Shown here in pieces: positions 35,090 through 44,588 of a stretch of 64,000 nucleotides of DNA (within the stretch, counting starts at the first letter, position 1; each line of letters opens with the position of its first letter). The translations under genes and the position numbers were made by a program. The DNA comes from Dyella tabacisoli (GTDB taxonomy: Bacteria; Pseudomonadota; Gammaproteobacteria; Xanthomonadales; Rhodanobacteraceae). The DNA lies in the NCBI RefSeq assembly GCF_003350925.1, contig NZ_KZ857173.1:248001-312000 (forward strand). Direction: 5' to 3'. Below the pieces are notes generated by a model. It did not search any database. It was not told where the DNA came from and worked only from the letters and a program-made list of their open reading frames with translations.

Positions 35090-35998
35090 TTATTCGTCGT
35101 CCGGCCAGCGCGGAGCGGCCGGGCGGTCGTCTCGCCGCGGCGGGGTGTCGCCGGCCTGCACCGCATGCCATACGGCCAGCGCATCCACCGTGGCGGCGAC
35201 GTCGTGAACCCGCACCATGCGCGCACCGCGTTGCACGGCAATCAGCGTGGCGGCGACTGACCCGGCTACACGGTCAGTCGGCTCGGTTCGACCGGTCAAA
35301 GTACCGATCATCGACTTGCGCGACAGCCCCGCATAAACACCGCTGCCGAGATTGGCAAAGCGCTCCAGCGCGCGCAGCAGGGCCAGATTGTGCTCCAGAC
35401 TCTTGCCAAAACCGAACCCTGGATCGACCAGCACTTGGCGCTTATCGATGCCCGACAGCTCGCAGGCAAACAGGCGATCGGTGAGAAAGCGATGCACCTC
35501 GCCGACCACATCGTCGTAGTGCGGCTCGCTTTGCATACTGCGCGGCTCACCCTGCATATGCATCAGGCAAACCGGCACGCCTAGCGCGGCGGCCGCATCC
35601 ATGGCGCCCTCGCGACGCAAAGCATAGACATCGTTAATCATGCCTGCGCCGGCGGCGACGGCGGCACGCATCACTTCAGATTTGGAGGTATCGATGGCGA
35701 TCGGCAGGGTCGTGCGCGCCGCCAGTTGCTCGATCACCGGCAACACCCGGCGCAGCTCTTCTTCAAGCGATACCTCGGCGGACCCAGGGCGTGTCGATTC
35801 ACCACCGACGTCGAGCATGTCGGCGCCCTCTTGCGCCATGCGCAAGCCATGCGCCACGGCCGCCTCCACGCTGGCATGGATGCCGCCATCGGAGAACGAA
35901 TCGGGGGTGACATTGAGAATGCCGACCACACGAGGGCGATCCAGCACCAGCTTACGGCCGGCGCAATCAAGAACAGGGGCAAACAGATCCATGGGCAT
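35090..35998 (-). CDS. folP: Dihydropteroate synthase
   Basis: 302 residues condensing the pterin pyrophosphate with p-aminobenzoate in folate synthesis, the sulfonamide target. Signatures are VVGILNVTPDSFSDGG, DVGGESTRPGS, IAIDTSK, INDVYAL, LMHMQG, DPGFGFGKS, SRKSMIG and RVHDVAATVDA. The start at 35998 (MPMDLF) has a second ATG two codons on. It is upstream of glmM and downstream of the YiiX-like gene, all leftward. Confidence 0.95.
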   Translation of the reverse strand: MPMDLFAPVLDCAGRKLVLDRPRVVGILNVTPDSFSDGGIHASVEAAVAHGLRMAQEGADMLDVGGESTRPGSAEVSLEEELRRVLPVIEQLAARTTLPIAIDTSKSEVMRAAVAAGAGMINDVYALRREGAMDAAAALGVPVCLMHMQGEPRSMQSEPHYDDVVGEVHRFLTDRLFACELSGIDKRQVLVDPGFGFGKSLEHNLALLRALERFANLGSGVYAGLSRKSMIGTLTGRTEPTDRVAGSVAATLIAVQRGARMVRVHDVAATVDALAVWHAVQAGDTPPRRDDRPAAPRWPDDE

Positions 35999-36022
35999 GC
36001 CTAATCTCTCGACAAGTAATGA

Positions 36023-36652
36023 CTACTCGACCACCGTGATGAGCAACGACGAACGGTAAATCGCATCGGGGGCGATCACCGGCTCGTCCAGCGGCGGCTT
36101 ACCGTGATAGCGCTCAAGCATCTTGGCCTGCACCACGGCGCTGTCCAGCTTGAAATCGCGCAGCCGCGACAAGGGCGCCAATGCGATGCCATAGCTGCGT
36201 TGATACAGTTTCCAGGCCAGCTCCGAACAATACAGGCGTTGATCGGACCATTCGAAGGTGCTGTCGTAAGACCGCCCAAGCATTCCACTGGCGGTCTCGC
36301 GCAGCCGGGCATGAGCCGCATCGGTGTCGATCGACGCATGTTCGCGCAATCGGCGCACGGCATAGCGGCCATCCTTGCCACGGGCAATCCATGGCGCCAG
36401 CGGCGTGTAGCGTACTTGCGCCTCGGCCTCCAGCACATACGGCTTGCCGTTGCGATAGACGATCACCCCCATATGACTCCAGCGCGAAGCGGTGGCCTGT
36501 TGAATGGCCACGCTTTGCGCCGAGGTGGAGGTCTGGAAGATCAGATCGCCGTCGTTCAACCGGACAGGCTGCGCCGCGTGCGCCAGCAGCGGGGGCCAAC
36601 ACAGCGCGCAGATCGCGCCACGCCACAACGCAGCGGGCGAGAGCCGGCTCAT
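36023..36652 (-). CDS. YiiX/YebB-like NlpC/P60 cysteine hydrolase, exported
   Basis: 209 residues with a signal peptide ([17 protein letters not shown]). The catalytic domain has [15 protein letters not shown] (His60) and [12 protein letters not shown] (Cys142), the permuted papain-like arrangement of the YiiX group. Members are thought to cut peptide or lipid-linked bonds in the envelope. The start overlaps the stop of orn by four bases (ATGA), so the two are co-translated. Confidence 0.82.
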   Translation of the reverse strand: MSRLSPAALWRGAICALCWPPLLAHAAQPVRLNDGDLIFQTSTSAQSVAIQQATASRWSHMGVIVYRNGKPYVLEAEAQVRYTPLAPWIARGKDGRYAVRRLREHASIDTDAAHARLRETASGMLGRSYDSTFEWSDQRLYCSELAWKLYQRSYGIALAPLSRLRDFKLDSAVVQAKMLERYHGKPPLDEPVIAPDAIYRSSLLITVVE

Positions 36653-37206
36653 AGGCCGCCCAGCTCACCCATGTGTTCGCGGTAATAGCGCAGCTCCTCG
36701 ACGGAGTCGCGGATATCGGACAGCGCGGTATGCGCCGAATCCTTATTAAAGCCCTTGCCCACCGCCGGCGACCAGCGTCGTGCCAGCTCTTTAAGCGTGG
36801 ACACATCGAGGTTGCGGTAATGGAAATAACGCTCAAGGCGCGGCATCTGCCGATGCATGAAGCGGCGATCCTGACAAATCGAGTTGCCGCACATCGGTGA
36901 CTTGCCGGCCGGCACCCAGCGCCTGAGAAAATCCAGGGTCGCCTGCTCGGCTTTGGCGTGGTCGTCGGTGGACGTCAGCACCTGATCCCATAAACCGGAC
37001 TTGCGATGCTGATTACGGTTCCACGAATCCATCCCTTCCAGCCGGTCCAAGGGATGTCGTATCGCAAATACCGGCCCTTCGGCCAGTATCAGCAAATCTT
37101 TGTCGGTGACGATCGTGGCGATCTCCAGAATCGAATCGGCATCGGTGTCGAGGCCGGTCATTTCCAGATCAATCCAGATCAAGTTGTCGTCGTGCGATTG
37201 GCTCAT
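36649..37206 (-). CDS. orn: Oligoribonuclease
   Basis: 185 residues. This 3'-5' exoribonuclease of the DEDDh group degrades 2-5-mer RNA and pGpG to mononucleotides. Exo I is [10 protein letters not shown], Exo II is [10 protein letters not shown], and Exo III is [10 protein letters not shown]. Length matches the family (~180). It is the first gene of the leftward cluster orn-yiiX-like-folP-glmM. Confidence 0.95.
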   Translation of the reverse strand: MSQSHDDNLIWIDLEMTGLDTDADSILEIATIVTDKDLLILAEGPVFAIRHPLDRLEGMDSWNRNQHRKSGLWDQVLTSTDDHAKAEQATLDFLRRWVPAGKSPMCGNSICQDRRFMHRQMPRLERYFHYRNLDVSTLKELARRWSPAVGKGFNKDSAHTALSDIRDSVEELRYYREHMGELGGL

Positions 37207-37301
37207 GCGCCCTCCTGGCGGGCAAGTCTAGCAGTTGCTGACTAAGCATCATGCGATTGACTCATGCGATTGACGCCCAGGCATCATGCGATGATTCGCC
37301 C

Positions 37302-38750
37302 ATGCAGACTTTTTTCTGGCACGACTACGAAACTTTCGGCGCCGACACACGGCGTGACCGGCCCGTGCAATTTGCCGGTATCCGCACCACCATGGAGCTG
37401 GAAATCATCGGCGAGCCGGTGATGTTCTTCGGCAAGCCGCCGCACGAGATGCCGCCGCACCCCGACGCCTGCATGATTACCGGCATTACGCCACAACAGG
37501 CCGAACGCGAAGGCGTGAATGAGGCCGAGTTCGCCGCCCTCGTGCACGAACAACTAGCGATGCCAGGCACCTGCGGAGTTGGCTATAACTCGTTGCGTTT
37601 CGACGACGAAGTGACTCGCCAACTGCTGTACCGCAATTTCTATGAGCCCTATGGCCGTGAATGGGAAAACGGTAATTCGCGCTGGGATCTGATCGACCTG
37701 GTCCGCATGTGCCAGGCGCTGCGGCCGGAAGGCATCGCATGGCCGACCCGTGAAGACGGCTCGCCCAGCTTCAAGCTCGAACACCTGGCCACGGCAAATC
37801 ATCTGCAGCAAGAACGCGCGCATGATGCCCTCTCCGACGTTCATGCCTTGATCGATCTGGCCCGATTGATCCGCGTGCGCCAGCCCCGGCTATGGGACTG
37901 GTACTTCAGCCTGCGCCGCAAACAGAAGGTGTTCGAGTTGCTTGACGTGGTCGGCATGACGCCACTGGTGCATGTGTCCTCGCGCTATCCGGCCAGTCGT
38001 CATTGCCTGGCCGTGATCGCACCGCTGGCGCCGCATCCAAGCCGCCCCGGCGAAGTCATCGTCTATGACCTGGCCACCGATCCAAGCGAACTGCTGGCGC
38101 TGGACGAAGACGACATCGCCGACCGCGTATTCACGGCCCGCGCCGACTTGCCCGAAGGCGTCGAACGCATTCCGCTACGCACGGTACGAGCCAACCGGGC
38201 ACCGGCATTGGCGCCGCTATCGGTGTTGAAGGGCGTGGACATGGCGCGATTGCAAATCGATCTCGATCGCTGCATGGCCCATCGTGACATGCTCGCCGCT
38301 ACCGATGGCCTGGCCGAAAAACTCCGCCGCGTATTCCAGCGCGCCAGCGAGTTTCCACCGGCGGAGGATCCCGAGCTGGCCTTATACGGCGGCTTTCTGC
38401 CCGATGCCGACAAACGCCTGTTGACCGAAGTGCGCGCCACGCCCCCGGCCCAACTGGGTCAACGCAGCTTTCCGTTCCGCGACCTGCGTTATCCCGAGTT
38501 GCTGTTCCGCTACCGCGCACGCAATTGGCCGGAGACACTCGATGCCGATGAACGCATCCGCTGGCAAGCCTTCTGTCGCGACCGCCTGCTTAAACCCGGC
38601 GCACTCGGCGGATTGACCTTGGACGAATATTTCGCCCGTATCGCAGAATTACGTGGCGATCCCGCCGCACAGGGCAAGCTCGCCCTGCTCGATCAGCTAC
38701 AGGCCTGGGGCGAGCAACTCGCCGCCGAGGTCACTCCTCTTACTGTCTAA
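37302..38750 (+). CDS. sbcB: Exodeoxyribonuclease I
   Basis: 482 residues from the ATG at 37302. The DEDDh exonuclease domain opens with FFWHDYETFG and contains GYNSLRFDDE and ERAHDALSDVHAL; the SH3-like and C-terminal domains follow. It degrades single-stranded DNA 3'-5' in recombination and repair. A longer frame from 37251 has no homology to the family, so the later ATG is chosen. It is divergent from orn and followed closely by the DUF2461 gene. Confidence 0.94.
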   Translation: MQTFFWHDYETFGADTRRDRPVQFAGIRTTMELEIIGEPVMFFGKPPHEMPPHPDACMITGITPQQAEREGVNEAEFAALVHEQLAMPGTCGVGYNSLRFDDEVTRQLLYRNFYEPYGREWENGNSRWDLIDLVRMCQALRPEGIAWPTREDGSPSFKLEHLATANHLQQERAHDALSDVHALIDLARLIRVRQPRLWDWYFSLRRKQKVFELLDVVGMTPLVHVSSRYPASRHCLAVIAPLAPHPSRPGEVIVYDLATDPSELLALDEDDIADRVFTARADLPEGVERIPLRTVRANRAPALAPLSVLKGVDMARLQIDLDRCMAHRDMLAATDGLAEKLRRVFQRASEFPPAEDPELALYGGFLPDADKRLLTEVRATPPAQLGQRSFPFRDLRYPELLFRYRARNWPETLDADERIRWQAFCRDRLLKPGALGGLTLDEYFARIAELRGDPAAQGKLALLDQLQAWGEQLAAEVTPLTV

Positions 38751-38765
38751 GGACCCAGCGGACCT

Positions 38766-39452
38766 ATGCCAACAAGCTACTTCTCACCAGCGACTTTCCG
38801 TTTCTTGCGCGCGCTTGATCGTAACAATAGCCGTGAGTGGTTTCACGAGCACAAGGACGATTACGAACGCCATGTGCGCGAGCCTTTCCTGGCACTTATC
38901 ACCGACCTCAAAGCGCCGCTGGAAAAGATCAGCCCGCACTACCGCGCCGACCCACGCAAAAATGGCGGCTCGCTGTTCCGCATCCATCGCGACACCCGCT
39001 TCTCCAACGACAAACAACCCTATAAACCCTGGCAAGGCTCACGTTTCTTTCACGAACGCCGCCACGAGATACCCGCCCCCTCGTTCTACGTGCACATTCA
39101 ACCGGGCGACTGCTTCGCCGGCGGCGGCATGTGGCATCCCGAATCCGATGCACTCAAACGCATCCGCGATTTTCTCGCCGATAACCCGGCGGCATGGAAA
39201 CGAGCCACGCAGAGCAAGGTCTTTCGTGAGCACCTTACTTTCTGGGGCGAGTCACTAAGCCGCCCGCCGCGTGGTTTCGATCCGACCCATGAATTGATCG
39301 AGGACATCAAACGCAAGGATTTCGCCGTCGGCGAAGGCTTTGACGAGGCGCTGGCCTGCTCTACCGAGCTGTTGCCGTGGATCGTCACCACCTTCAAGCG
39401 CACCGCGCCGTTAGTCGATTACCTGTGTGCGGCGCAGGAGCTAGAGTTCTGA
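38766..39452 (+). CDS. DUF2461 (TIGR02453) family protein
   Basis: 228 residues matching the TIGR02453 family: FRFLRALDRNNSREWFHEHKDDYE, FRIHRDTRFSNDKQPYKPW, PSFYVHIQPGDCFAGGGMW. The family is widespread and uncharacterised. It sits 15 bases after sbcB, probably in one transcript, which could hint at a DNA-related role but does not prove it. Its 3' end overlaps the convergent MFS gene by 12 bases. Confidence 0.9.
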   Translation: MPTSYFSPATFRFLRALDRNNSREWFHEHKDDYERHVREPFLALITDLKAPLEKISPHYRADPRKNGGSLFRIHRDTRFSNDKQPYKPWQGSRFFHERRHEIPAPSFYVHIQPGDCFAGGGMWHPESDALKRIRDFLADNPAAWKRATQSKVFREHLTFWGESLSRPPRGFDPTHELIEDIKRKDFAVGEGFDEALACSTELLPWIVTTFKRTAPLVDYLCAAQELEF

Positions 39453-40757
39453 CTGTTGGCGCGGTTTAACCAACAAATAGGCCGCCACCAAGGTACTGAT
39501 AAGCGCGGTGATCGCCACGTAGTGCGCCGGTGCCATGCGCCCTACCCGCTCAGCCATGTAGTCGATCAAGGTAGCCGTGCTGGCGCCGAACACCGCGTAG
39601 GCGACGTTATAGGCAAACGACAAGCCAGAATAACGAATCGGTGCGGGGAACGCGGTCACCATCACGGTCGGAATCACACCGACTACACCGACCAGAAAGC
39701 CCAGCAGCGGGTATAGCCACAGAAAGTACGTACCGCCGTTGGCAAGATCGCCAAACAACGCATAGGTACCCGCGATCAAGGCGAGCGAACCCCATAACAG
39801 CGCCATCCGCTCGCCGATACGATCCACCAGCCAGCCATAGGCCAAGCAGCCCAGGCAAAGTGCAAACGCTGCATAGCTGTTGCCGAGAAATGCCGTGTTC
39901 TTGTCGAGATGAAACTGCTTTTGCAGCAGATTGGGCAACATCAGAATCAACACCAGGATCGCCGCAGTAAGCATCCAGGTCACCAGCATCGACAACAGCA
40001 CCGCTTGGCGATGCTCGGCCAGCACCGTGCGCAAGGGCAGTTCTCGGCTTAATTCCTTGCGCTCGCGCATTGCGGTAAACACCGGCGTTTCGCTAAGCCA
40101 GCGACGCAGCCATACGGCGACAAAACCAAAGACGCCACCGAGCAGAAAGGGCACACGCCAGCCCCAGCTCAGCACATCGGCTGGCGGCCAATGGTGGTTG
40201 ATCCACGTAGCGGTCAGCGAGCCGATCAAAATACCTACGGTAAGCCCGGACGTAAGACTGGCGCAGGCGAAGCCCACCCGTCCGGCCGGTGCGTGTTCGG
40301 CCACGAAAACCCAGGCGCCGGGCACCTCACCGCCAATCGCAATGCCTTGCACTACCCGCATCAGCAGCAGCAATAGCGGTGCCAGCAAGCCGACCTGGTC
40401 GTAAACCGGCAGCAAGCCGATCGCCAAGGTCGGCAAAGCCATCAAAAATACGCTAAGCGTAAACATGCGCTTGCGCCCCAGCCGGTCGCCGAAATGGGCC
40501 ATCACGATGCCGCCCAGGGGACGCGCCAGATAACCCGCGGCAAAGATGCCATAGGTCTGCAATTGAGCCAGCCATGGCGCCGTGGTGTGCGGAAAGAACA
40601 ATGTACTCAGCGGTATCGCGAAAAACACGAACACCACGAAATCGTAAAACTCCAACGCACCGCCCAAGGCGGCCAACGACAGGGTTTTCACATCATGACG
40701 CGAAAGCGATCGGACAGAACTTGCAGGTGACGTTGTCAGCGTTGCGGCTTGCGTCAT
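39441..40757 (-). CDS. MFS transporter, metabolite:H+ symporter (MHS) family
   Basis: 438 residues, twelve predicted membrane segments. The loop 2-3 motif HFGDRLGRKRMF and the loop GGEVPGAWVFVAEHAP are typical of the MHS family, which includes ProP, citrate and shikimate carriers. The preferred start is the ATG at 40757 after CAGG; a longer frame to 40832 is not supported. It probably imports an organic acid or osmolyte; the substrate is not predictable. Confidence 0.87.
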   Translation of the reverse strand: MTQAATLTTSPASSVRSLSRHDVKTLSLAALGGALEFYDFVVFVFFAIPLSTLFFPHTTAPWLAQLQTYGIFAAGYLARPLGGIVMAHFGDRLGRKRMFTLSVFLMALPTLAIGLLPVYDQVGLLAPLLLLLMRVVQGIAIGGEVPGAWVFVAEHAPAGRVGFACASLTSGLTVGILIGSLTATWINHHWPPADVLSWGWRVPFLLGGVFGFVAVWLRRWLSETPVFTAMRERKELSRELPLRTVLAEHRQAVLLSMLVTWMLTAAILVLILMLPNLLQKQFHLDKNTAFLGNSYAAFALCLGCLAYGWLVDRIGERMALLWGSLALIAGTYALFGDLANGGTYFLWLYPLLGFLVGVVGVIPTVMVTAFPAPIRYSGLSFAYNVAYAVFGASTATLIDYMAERVGRMAPAHYVAITALISTLVAAYLLVKPRQQSEL

Positions 40758-40943
40758 GCGTGAAACCTGAAGCATTAGCTGGAGGAACCACGAACATACA
40801 CCAAGGCACCTCTTATACACAGGGCGTTTCAAAGCCTCGTGGTTTTGTTAGCCTAGCGACGCGCTTGGGACTGGATGCCCATACGTCGGGGGTACGTAAA
40901 TCTTTTCCGGCATTCCATTTCATCCGTCTAAAGGAGACTTTCG

Positions 40944-41660
40944 ATGAGCATGGGCAAGCGTTTCACGGCCGAATTCTTCGGTACGTTCTGGTTGGTCTTT
41001 GGTGGTTGCGGCAGTGCGGTCATCGCTGCCGGCTTCCCAACTCTGGGTATTGGCTTTGTAGGCGTCGCACTCGCCTTCGGCCTCACTGTCGTCACCATGG
41101 CTTATGCCGTCGGCCATATTTCCGGCGGACATTTCAACCCAGCCGTCACTGTGGGCCTATGCGCAGGCGGCCGTTTTCCGGCCAAAGACGTTCTGCCATA
41201 CATCGTGGCCCAGGTCATTGGCGGCATCGCTGCCGGCGGCGTGTTGTATCTAATCGCCAGCGGCAAAGCGGGCTTCGACGCCAGCGCCGGCTTCGCCTCG
41301 AATGGCTATGGGGCACATTCACCGAGCGCAGTAAACGGCGTGGGTGGCTATTCGATGCACGCAGCGATCCTGATCGAACTGGTGCTCACCGCGTTTTTCC
41401 TGATTGTGATCCACGGTGCTACCGATAAGCGTGCACCAGCCGGTTTCGCACCGCTGGCCATCGGCCTTGCGCTTACCTTGATCCACTTAATCAGCATTCC
41501 AGTCACCAATACCTCGGTAAACCCGGCTCGCAGCACCGGCGTGGCGATATTCCAGGGCTCCTGGGCGCTAGAGCAGTTGTGGTTGTTCTGGCTGATTCCG
41601 CTGATCGGTGGCGTGGTGGGTGGTTTGATCTATCGTCATTTGCTCGAAAGCAAAGACTAG
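40944..41660 (+). CDS. aqpZ: Aquaporin Z
   Basis: 238 residues with six membrane helices and the two NPA loops (HFNPAVTV and VNPARSTG). The selectivity filter matches water channels: Phe in the N-terminal helix region, His in LIHLISIP, Arg after the second NPA. A strong AAAGGAGA lies 8 bases before the ATG. It is divergent from the MHS transporter. Confidence 0.95.
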   Translation: MSMGKRFTAEFFGTFWLVFGGCGSAVIAAGFPTLGIGFVGVALAFGLTVVTMAYAVGHISGGHFNPAVTVGLCAGGRFPAKDVLPYIVAQVIGGIAAGGVLYLIASGKAGFDASAGFASNGYGAHSPSAVNGVGGYSMHAAILIELVLTAFFLIVIHGATDKRAPAGFAPLAIGLALTLIHLISIPVTNTSVNPARSTGVAIFQGSWALEQLWLFWLIPLIGGVVGGLIYRHLLESKD

Positions 41661-41675
41661 AGCCCCCCTCCCCAA

Positions 41676-41699
41676 CCCTCCCCTGCGAGCAGGGGAGGG
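41676..41699. repeat. REP-like GC palindrome after aqpZ
   Basis: An 11-bp stem CCCTCCCCTGC with a 2-base loop and its perfect complement. It follows aqpZ by 15 bases, may serve as terminator, and belongs to the same general family of GC-rich palindromes seen at 45591 and 45981. Confidence 0.65.
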
Positions 41700-41764
41700 A
41701 GTTTGAATGAGGCGAGCTTTTGGCTCGGCTGGGAAGGGGTAAGGATTTGCGAAAGACGTGGCTC

Positions 41765-42184
41765 TCAGACAGCAACCGCAGCATCGCTTTCATACAATTC
41801 AATCGGCAAACCATCGGGGTCGGCAAAAAAAGTGAAGCGGCGACCGGTGTATTCATCGATACGCACCGCCTCACAGGCAACCCCGCGCTGCTGTAATACC
41901 CCCACCACGGCATCCACATCCGGCACGGCAAACGCCAGGTGCCGCAGGCCCTGCGCTTCCGGTCGTGACGGACGCGGCGGCGGATTCGGAAACGAGAACA
42001 GCTCCAATTGCACGCCGGGGCTTACTTCCAGGTCGCATTTCCACGACCCACGCGCCTCCCGATAAACCTCGCGTACCACGCGCAAACCCAACGTTTGCGT
42101 ATAGAAGGCCTTCGAGCGCGGATAGTCCGAGCAGATCAACGCTACGTGATGAATCGCAGACAGCAAGGGCTTGCTCATAGACAT
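41765..42184 (-). CDS. VOC family protein (GloA2/YaeR-like)
   Basis: 139 residues of the glyoxalase/dioxygenase fold: IHHVALICSDYPRSKAFYTQTLGL at the start, LRHLAFAVPDVDAVV in the middle, and FTFFADPDGLPIELYE at the end, carrying the metal-ligand pattern His-Glu-His-Glu. It resembles the GloA2/YaeR group, whose substrate is not firmly known. It is leftward and isolated from aqpZ by the REP palindrome. Confidence 0.85.
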   Translation of the reverse strand: MSMSKPLLSAIHHVALICSDYPRSKAFYTQTLGLRVVREVYREARGSWKCDLEVSPGVQLELFSFPNPPPRPSRPEAQGLRHLAFAVPDVDAVVGVLQQRGVACEAVRIDEYTGRRFTFFADPDGLPIELYESDAAVAV

Positions 42185-42415
42185 CTCAGGTGCGGCAAAT
42201 CAAGGCGTTGCAGCATAACCCCACCGCCACGGCCGATCGATACGGCCGCGCATGGATTTCACGTCGCCTGCTCAATCGGCTTGTTAGTGTCCGGCGGCCA
42301 CAGACTCCACCAGGGGGAAGCACACGGACTGTCGGCATCATCGGTGCCGTCGCAGGACGGCGCCATCTGCAGGTGCATGGGCACCACGCCATGCACAACC
42401 ACGGAGGATTACGGC

Positions 42416-43276
42416 ATGCGACGTTTCATTTTAATGTTGGCATTAAGCGTGGCCACCAGTGTGGCCCAGGCAGCGACAGGGGTCGCGCTGGTGCATGGCA
42501 CCGGCAATCAGACCGACGCGGCGAACAACTACTGGCAAGCGGACATGCTCGCCGGCGTCCGCAGCGGCCTCAGCGATAGCAACAATCTGCTGGTGGTCAA
42601 TTGCGATTTCACCCAGTACATGTGGGACAACCGCGCCGCCGGCTGCCTGGCTCAGCAGTTAACCGATTTCATTGCCGCGCGCAACATCGACAAACTGATC
42701 GTCATCACCCATTCCAACGGCGGCAATGTCATGCGCTGGATTCTTTCCAATCCAACTTATGACGCGCGCTATCCCAACATCATCAGCCGCATCACCCGCG
42801 TCAATGCCATCGCGCCGTCCAGTGCCGGCACGCCATTGGCCGATGCCGTCATCAACGGCAATGTCTTTGAGACTTCGCTCGGCTGGCTGCTCGGCTATAA
42901 AAACGATGCCGTACGCCAGCAGCAAACCGGCTGGATGGCCACCTACAACCAGCAAAATCTACTCGGCACCAGCGGTCGGCCGGCCCTGCCTACGCCGTTT
43001 CGCGACGCCTACGGCAGCGACGTGGCCGCCGCCATCTGGAACGGCGACAGCTACTGCGGTGGCTATGCGCAAAGCGTGGGCCTGGCTATCACGCAAAACT
43101 GGCTCGATAGCTGCTCTGATGGCTTTATCAACTGCACCAGTGCATCGGCCGCCGGCAGCGTGTGGTTCCAAGATACTCAGCTCACCGATCACGGCGCCGT
43201 GTTGAATCACAACCAAAGCCGCCGCGCCTGCTTCGGGCTGCAATCCATTCTCGGCAACGACATCAAGAAGGGGTAA
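42416..43276 (+). CDS. Secreted alpha/beta hydrolase (lipase-like)
   Basis: 286 residues from the ATG at 42416 with GGAGG upstream. A signal peptide (RRFILMLALSVATSVAQA) leads to an alpha/beta hydrolase with VALVHGTGN as the oxyanion region and the nucleophile elbow THSNGGN (Ser100). Several Cys residues suggest disulfides in the mature protein. It lies five bases upstream of the DUF4785 gene, so the two are likely secreted together. Substrate unknown; lipase or esterase activity is inferred from fold only. Confidence 0.8.
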   Translation: MRRFILMLALSVATSVAQAATGVALVHGTGNQTDAANNYWQADMLAGVRSGLSDSNNLLVVNCDFTQYMWDNRAAGCLAQQLTDFIAARNIDKLIVITHSNGGNVMRWILSNPTYDARYPNIISRITRVNAIAPSSAGTPLADAVINGNVFETSLGWLLGYKNDAVRQQQTGWMATYNQQNLLGTSGRPALPTPFRDAYGSDVAAAIWNGDSYCGGYAQSVGLAITQNWLDSCSDGFINCTSASAAGSVWFQDTQLTDHGAVLNHNQSRRACFGLQSILGNDIKKG

Positions 43277-43281
43277 GCGCT

Positions 43282-44535
43282 ATGCGTATCCGTACTCTCA
43301 CCCTGGCGCTGCTCGCCGGCAGCGTGTCGATGTCCGCCCTGGCCGCCAGCGAAAACCTGTTGCCACCGCAATCCGATGACCTGGTCCCTACCCTGACCCG
43401 CCCACGCACGACAGCGATGGCTAGCGTAACCATCGCCGGCGCCGCGTCCGCGCCGCAGATTCATGTCGAGCATCAACCCATCCAGGTCAGTTGGGCGCTC
43501 GATTCCAACGCCACTCTCGAAGCCACGCCGCAACCCGCCAGCCAACGTAGCCGCGAATATTGGACCGATGTCACCAGCGGCGATCTGCAACGCGGCGTCG
43601 AACTACCCTTAAGTGCGCCTGGGGCCATCATTCGACTCAGCCCAGGCCAAGGCAGCGGCCAGGTTAACGCTGCCGATGTACAACTACAGCTCGGCGGTCA
43701 AACCTTGAACGGCAATGCCGCGGCCGGTCATATCGCCGATGCCGACGCACTCAAGGCCGCCGGCATGGATGTCGCCGACGCTTCGGTAGCGATGCAACTG
43801 CGCCCCGAACTCGGTGCCGGGCACGCCACCCTCAAAGCCGCCCATGCACGCGGACGCTACGTCGTGCAGGTATACGAGCCGCAAAGCACACTCAGCCTGG
43901 AGGCACATACCAATCGTGCCGAACTGCTGCTGGGCAACAGCATCCAGGTGACGCTGAGCCTGCAGGAGGGCGATACGCCAACTCGCTTGCATACCGCAGG
44001 CGGCTACCTACGCGCACCCAATGGCGACACCACGCTGCTGCGTTTTCAACAGCAGGCCGACGGTCGTTTTGTCGCGACCGCCACACCCAGCAAAGAGGTT
44101 GCCAACCCAGGGCTATGGGAGGTGCAAAGCTTCACCCTTGGCACCGATGCCAAGGGTCAGGACGTACGCCGCGATGTCACCAGCACATTCGCCGTAGCCG
44201 CGCCCAACGCGCGCTTTACCGGCGCAGCCGAACCACGGCGAGCCAGCGATGGCGGCGTAGAAATCGCCTTGGCGGTCGATGCTAAAAATGCCAGCCGTTA
44301 CGCCGTATCCGGTGTGCTGTATGGACGCGGCGCCGACGGCCAAATGCATCCGGGCGCTTATGCACAATCCGCCGCGTGGCTGGCACCAGGTACCGGGCAG
44401 ATAGGCTTGCATTTCGATGCCAAAAGTACCCGCAACCTGGCGCCGCCCTATGAACTGCATGACTTGCGCCTGCAAGACCAGCCAGCGATGGGCTTGGTCG
44501 AACGGCGTGCGATAGCCCTGCGCTTCACGCTGTAG
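43282..44535 (+). CDS. Secreted DUF4785 family protein
   Basis: 417 residues with a signal peptide (TLTLALLAGSVSMSALAA). The body is beta-rich and contains repeated Ig-like stretches (SLEAHTNRAELLLGNSIQVTL; GRFVATATPSKEVANPGLWEVQS; GLHFDAKSTRNLAPPYELHDLRL). This pattern is the DUF4785 family, known from type II-secreted proteins of Legionella and from xanthomonads. Function is not established. Tight coupling with the hydrolase suggests a chaperone, inhibitor or co-secreted partner role (inference). Confidence 0.75.
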   Translation: MRIRTLTLALLAGSVSMSALAASENLLPPQSDDLVPTLTRPRTTAMASVTIAGAASAPQIHVEHQPIQVSWALDSNATLEATPQPASQRSREYWTDVTSGDLQRGVELPLSAPGAIIRLSPGQGSGQVNAADVQLQLGGQTLNGNAAAGHIADADALKAAGMDVADASVAMQLRPELGAGHATLKAAHARGRYVVQVYEPQSTLSLEAHTNRAELLLGNSIQVTLSLQEGDTPTRLHTAGGYLRAPNGDTTLLRFQQQADGRFVATATPSKEVANPGLWEVQSFTLGTDAKGQDVRRDVTSTFAVAAPNARFTGAAEPRRASDGGVEIALAVDAKNASRYAVSGVLYGRGADGQMHPGAYAQSAAWLAPGTGQIGLHFDAKSTRNLAPPYELHDLRLQDQPAMGLVERRAIALRFTL

Positions 44536-44588
44536 ACGCAACGATCTTGATGGGCCATGGATGGCCCATCAACCAGCATGCTTGTGCA

